Positions 5,549 to 7,738 of a DNA stretch of 7,738 nucleotides are shown here, in pieces. This DNA comes from Atopobium sp. Lineage in GTDB: Bacteria > Actinomycetota > Coriobacteriia > Coriobacteriales > Atopobiaceae. Position 1 is the first letter of the stretch, and every line of letters starts with the position of its first letter. Below the pieces are notes generated by a model. That model made no database searches. It was not told the DNA's origin and saw only the letters and a list, made by a program, of their open reading frames with translations. Made by a program: the position numbers and the translations under genes. The DNA is taken from positions 1-7,738 of the forward strand of contig JABZHP010000054.1 in the NCBI GenBank assembly GCA_015258785.1, written 5' to 3'.

Positions 5549-7393
5549 TTAGATTCTAACTCCTCGGTGAACGGTGTTGTTGAAAATCAGGTAACCGATA
5601 ATTGCGTTCACCAGCGACAGCGTGACAAAGATAATGTTTGGCAGCGTCTCGTTAATCACGCCCGTTGACGAGCTGAATGATTCGATAACCGGAACAATCA
5701 TCATCATGAACGTTCCGCCGATAACAAACATGGAGCCCAGCGTGCCCGCAAGAGAAGATACGGTGACCGAAAGGCTTCTCTTGGTGATATCGATGACAGA
5801 AGTCCAGTCAAAGTTTGGTCGGCGGATATCAATGGCCAGGCCCACGTTAGACACCAGGAACACAATGCAGAGTGGCAGAATGACGTTTCTCAGGGCCGTT
5901 TCAATGGTGATGTGACCAGGAATCAGGAAGAAAATCTGGGTCACAACACTAAAGATGAGCACGTAGATCATGTTAACGGCAATCTTTGCGCCAAAAATCT
6001 GCTTTGAAGATACGGGCATAGTTGCCATCAGCCAGTTTGAGCGGCCTTCCAGCGAGTACGAAATGGCAGCAGAGTTGGCAGCGCAGAACATCGAGGTGCC
6101 AAACCAGGTGGTTACCATGCCAAAGATGGTTCTTGCCAAAGGGAGATAGCGCGGGACCTCGGACGCAGGAACAAAGTAGGCCACGATAGACGACGTGCTA
6201 AAGAACAGAGAAATAAAGGCGAGAATAACCATCAGCAAGCAGCCAAAAAGCATGTTTATAAAGACTGCTGGGTAACCCGTGATGGTCTGAATCTCTTTTC
6301 TGATCAGAGCAACAAAAGGCGTCGCGGACTTGGTGGAAATCTGTTTGGTGGTGAACTTCTTCTGAACCTTGTCCTCGCTTACCAGCGCATTAATGCGGTC
6401 GTTGAAGCGAGAAATGATTGCCACAATTGCTGCAGGAGCACCAACAGAAACCAGGACAAACAGTAAGAAGCTAACAAGGGAGCCAGAATTAAAGAAATCC
6501 GCAATCCACAGTGATGGAAGATAAACTACGCCAACTGAACTTGCAACGCTAAAGACGGTGTCGCGGAAATTACCCACCACACCTGGGGTAAACTTGTCTG
6601 CATTGAAAGATACCGTAAAGATAAAGAACAGATAGGCAACCATAAAGAAAAGGCCAAAAACGCCACCGATGACCATTCCCAAGTTCTTAAAGTGCAGCTT
6701 TGCAGCAAGGGCTGCAACCGCAAAAGCCAAGAGAATAGCTACGGAAACCGCAAGGTTCGGTCCAAGAACAAGTGCAAACAAAGCGCCAATCAAACGTGGA
6801 AGCGTGACTGCCTCAAAGCTAAAGTAAGCCAAAAAGACTGGCAGCATAATGGTGATAGACCAGATACCCTCTGCAGCATAAAGAGCAGCTACGCGAGAAT
6901 AGATAATGGTGCTCTTTTTGATTGGCAACGACATGATAAAGTCGTAATCCTTGTACGCAAAAAGCACGCCATTGGCCTTTACAAATGTCAAAATAACACC
7001 AGGTAGAGCACCAGCTAGAATTCCTGCGAGAGGCAGCAGCCTTGTGAAGCCGGCAATGGCTAACGTTGTTGAAACGCCGTAGATGTAGACCATCATAAAG
7101 AGTGCGCCAACAACTGCAAAAACGCCACCGACAATAGGCAGAGCATTTGCGCCAACTTTTCTCTCAAAATTCTTTCGAGCACCTATAACCTGCGTAGTCC
7201 AAATCATGGTGATCTGAACCTTAAGCAGCATCCAGAACACTTTGAGGTCAGAAGGCAATTTGAGCTCAGAGCGATCAAGAACAGGAACCTGACCAGCGCT
7301 TACTTGAGCTGGAATAAAGACATCTCCTGAAAGTTGCAGGTTCTGCTCAGGCACATCAGGGCGCTGAGGAGCCTGTGGAACGTTATTTGCCAT
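5549..7393 (-). CDS. ABC-2 type exporter permease, about 12 membrane segments
   Basis: A 614-residue integral membrane protein, the transport channel of an ABC exporter, resembling the putative ABC exporter family of large ABC-2 permeases. Residues 1-55 are a hydrophilic, Pro-rich cytoplasmic start. Hydrophobic segments follow at roughly 85-107, 112-137, 170-192, 200-230, 238-262, 280-297, 303-328, 376-398, 418-440, 470-491, 503-520, 545-570 and 585-604. Two cytoplasmic motifs of similar form, FIMSLPIKKSTIIYSR (152-167) and EGRSNWLMATMPVSSKQIFGAK (449-470), are placed like coupling helices that dock on the ATPase, and suggest two repeated halves in one chain. RRPNFDW (524-530) is the usual R-P-x-x-D-W loop of such permeases. 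The substrate cannot be read from sequence. The gene starts 2 nt after the ATPase stop and uses a ribosome-binding site inside that gene, so the two are translated together. Large size fits a single-chain pore rather than a heterodimer. Confidence 0.85.
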   Translation of the reverse strand: MANNVPQAPQRPDVPEQNLQLSGDVFIPAQVSAGQVPVLDRSELKLPSDLKVFWMLLKVQITMIWTTQVIGARKNFERKVGANALPIVGGVFAVVGALFMMVYIYGVSTTLAIAGFTRLLPLAGILAGALPGVILTFVKANGVLFAYKDYDFIMSLPIKKSTIIYSRVAALYAAEGIWSITIMLPVFLAYFSFEAVTLPRLIGALFALVLGPNLAVSVAILLAFAVAALAAKLHFKNLGMVIGGVFGLFFMVAYLFFIFTVSFNADKFTPGVVGNFRDTVFSVASSVGVVYLPSLWIADFFNSGSLVSFLLFVLVSVGAPAAIVAIISRFNDRINALVSEDKVQKKFTTKQISTKSATPFVALIRKEIQTITGYPAVFINMLFGCLLMVILAFISLFFSTSSIVAYFVPASEVPRYLPLARTIFGMVTTWFGTSMFCAANSAAISYSLEGRSNWLMATMPVSSKQIFGAKIAVNMIYVLIFSVVTQIFFLIPGHITIETALRNVILPLCIVFLVSNVGLAIDIRRPNFDWTSVIDITKRSLSVTVSSLAGTLGSMFVIGGTFMMMIVPVIESFSSSTGVINETLPNIIFVTLSLVNAIIGYLIFNNTVHRGVRI

Positions 7394-7395
7394 GA

Positions 7396-7738
7396 CTAGT
7401 TCTCCTTAGGGAAGGAAGGAGGAACTGGAGCGCCTGGAGGCACTAGTGCGCCAGGCACGGTTGGTGCCGCGGGTGCTGCTGGGGCTGCTGGAGCGGCGGG
7501 CGCAGCTGGAGCGGCGGGTGCTGCAGGCGCTGCAGGCGCTGCTGGAGCTGCAGGTGCTGCAGGTGCTGTGGCTACAGGCGTGCCAGGAATGACTGGCTGA
7601 ACAGCTGCGCCGTCCTTTGTGGTGGCCATATCCTGAGCAATATCAGCAGAAACGCCAGGGGCACCCGCCTCAAGACCAAGGAAGACTTCCTCAAGCGAAG
7701 CGTTACCACGAATCTCGTCCGTTTTACCTGCGGCAAGA
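7396..7738 (-). CDS. ABC transporter ATPase, C-terminus with Ala/Pro-repeat tail (N-terminal part outside window)
   Basis: The frame is open from the window edge to TAG at 7398-7396, 113 whole residues. The first visible stretch contains SLEEVFLGLE (7698-7669), the classic C-terminal end of ABC exporter ATPases, so this is the nucleotide-binding subunit that powers the permease next to it. Its Walker A, signature and Walker B motifs lie beyond the window. After that motif comes a tail of about 90 residues: a short acidic linker, MATTKDGAAVQPVIPGTPVAT, eleven AAP units, then TVPGALVPPGAPVPPSFPKEN. ATPases of this class normally end shortly after LEEVFL, so the tail is an extra, probably disordered, extension. 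An ATG at 7629 could be mistaken for the start of a separate 77-residue protein, but the frame continues upstream without a stop and matches the ATPase. The stop is 2 nt from the permease ATG. Confidence 0.88.
   Translation of the reverse strand, partial: LAAGKTDEIRGNASLEEVFLGLEAGAPGVSADIAQDMATTKDGAAVQPVIPGTPVATAPAAPAAPAAPAAPAAPAAPAAPAAPAAPAAPAAPTVPGALVPPGAPVPPSFPKEN
7402..7407 (-). promoter_or_regulatory. Ribosome-binding site of the permease gene
   Basis: AAGGAG on the minus strand lies eight bases before the permease ATG and within the last codons of the ATPase gene (encoding Lys-Glu). This supports translational coupling of the two subunits. Confidence 0.8.
7462..7566 (-). repeat. 9-bp coding repeat encoding (Ala-Ala-Pro)11
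   Basis: Eleven consecutive 9-bp units encode Ala-Ala-Pro (7462-7560), continued by a Thr-Ala-Pro unit. The Pro codons vary (CCA, CCC, CCT) and so do the Ala codons, while a few neighbouring units are identical. The array is therefore a protein-level repeat with some recent unit duplication, likely to vary in copy number between strains. Confidence 0.85.

Noticed and set aside
7462..7566. CRISPR-like array
   Set aside because: The repeat is a contiguous 9-bp coding repeat in frame with a protein; there are no spacers.
7396..7629. Separate 77-residue Ala/Pro-rich protein starting at the ATG at 7629
   Set aside because: The frame continues without a stop to the window edge and the upstream residues contain SLEEVFLGLE, typical of an ABC ATPase C-terminus. 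The ATG is an internal Met.

Overview
The window looks like chromosomal DNA from a member of the Actinomycetota, most likely a Coriobacteriia (Atopobium/Lancefieldella/Olsenella-like) organism. The evidence is a mid-GC coding style, a GldA-type glycerol dehydrogenase, a Lactobacillales/Coriobacteria-style short DXS-family protein, and an EF-G2-like second translation factor. The taxonomy is inferred from protein flavour only and is of moderate confidence.

Layout from left to right. (1) Positions 1-482 (+) hold the C-terminal part of glycerol dehydrogenase (gldA), followed by a strong intrinsic terminator at 581-612. (2) Positions 712-2469 (-) hold a complete, convergent, short DXS-family thiamine-diphosphate enzyme. 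It keeps the cofactor machinery but has lost the arginines that canonical DXS uses to handle glyceraldehyde-3-phosphate. (3) Positions 2470-3198 are about 730 bp with no credible gene. They hold a 13-bp tandem repeat, a 133-bp element bounded by 25-bp near-perfect inverted repeats with nested palindromes, an AT-rich tract, and the terminator of the next gene. (4) Positions 3199-5274 (-) hold a complete EF-G-like translational GTPase of the EF-G2 type, with altered G3 and G4 motifs. (5) Positions 5414-5460 are a perfect 14-bp stem terminator for the ABC genes to the right. (6) Positions 5549-7393 (-) hold a large ABC-2 type exporter permease. (7) Positions 7396-7738 (-) hold the C-terminus of the partner ABC ATPase, which carries an Ala/Pro-repeat tail and is cut by the window edge.

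The ATPase and permease form one operon: there are 2 nt between stop and start, and the permease ribosome-binding site lies inside the ATPase gene. The EF-G-like gene and the DXS-like gene appear to be separate leftward transcription units, because a terminator sits upstream of the first and between the two. GldA and the DXS-like protein converge and are not co-transcribed.

The most interesting items are the DXS-family enzyme with a rebuilt substrate pocket, the 133-bp inverted-repeat element upstream of it, and the disordered (AAP)n tail on the ABC ATPase. I see no CRISPR array, tRNA, rRNA, transposase or recognisable defence system here.
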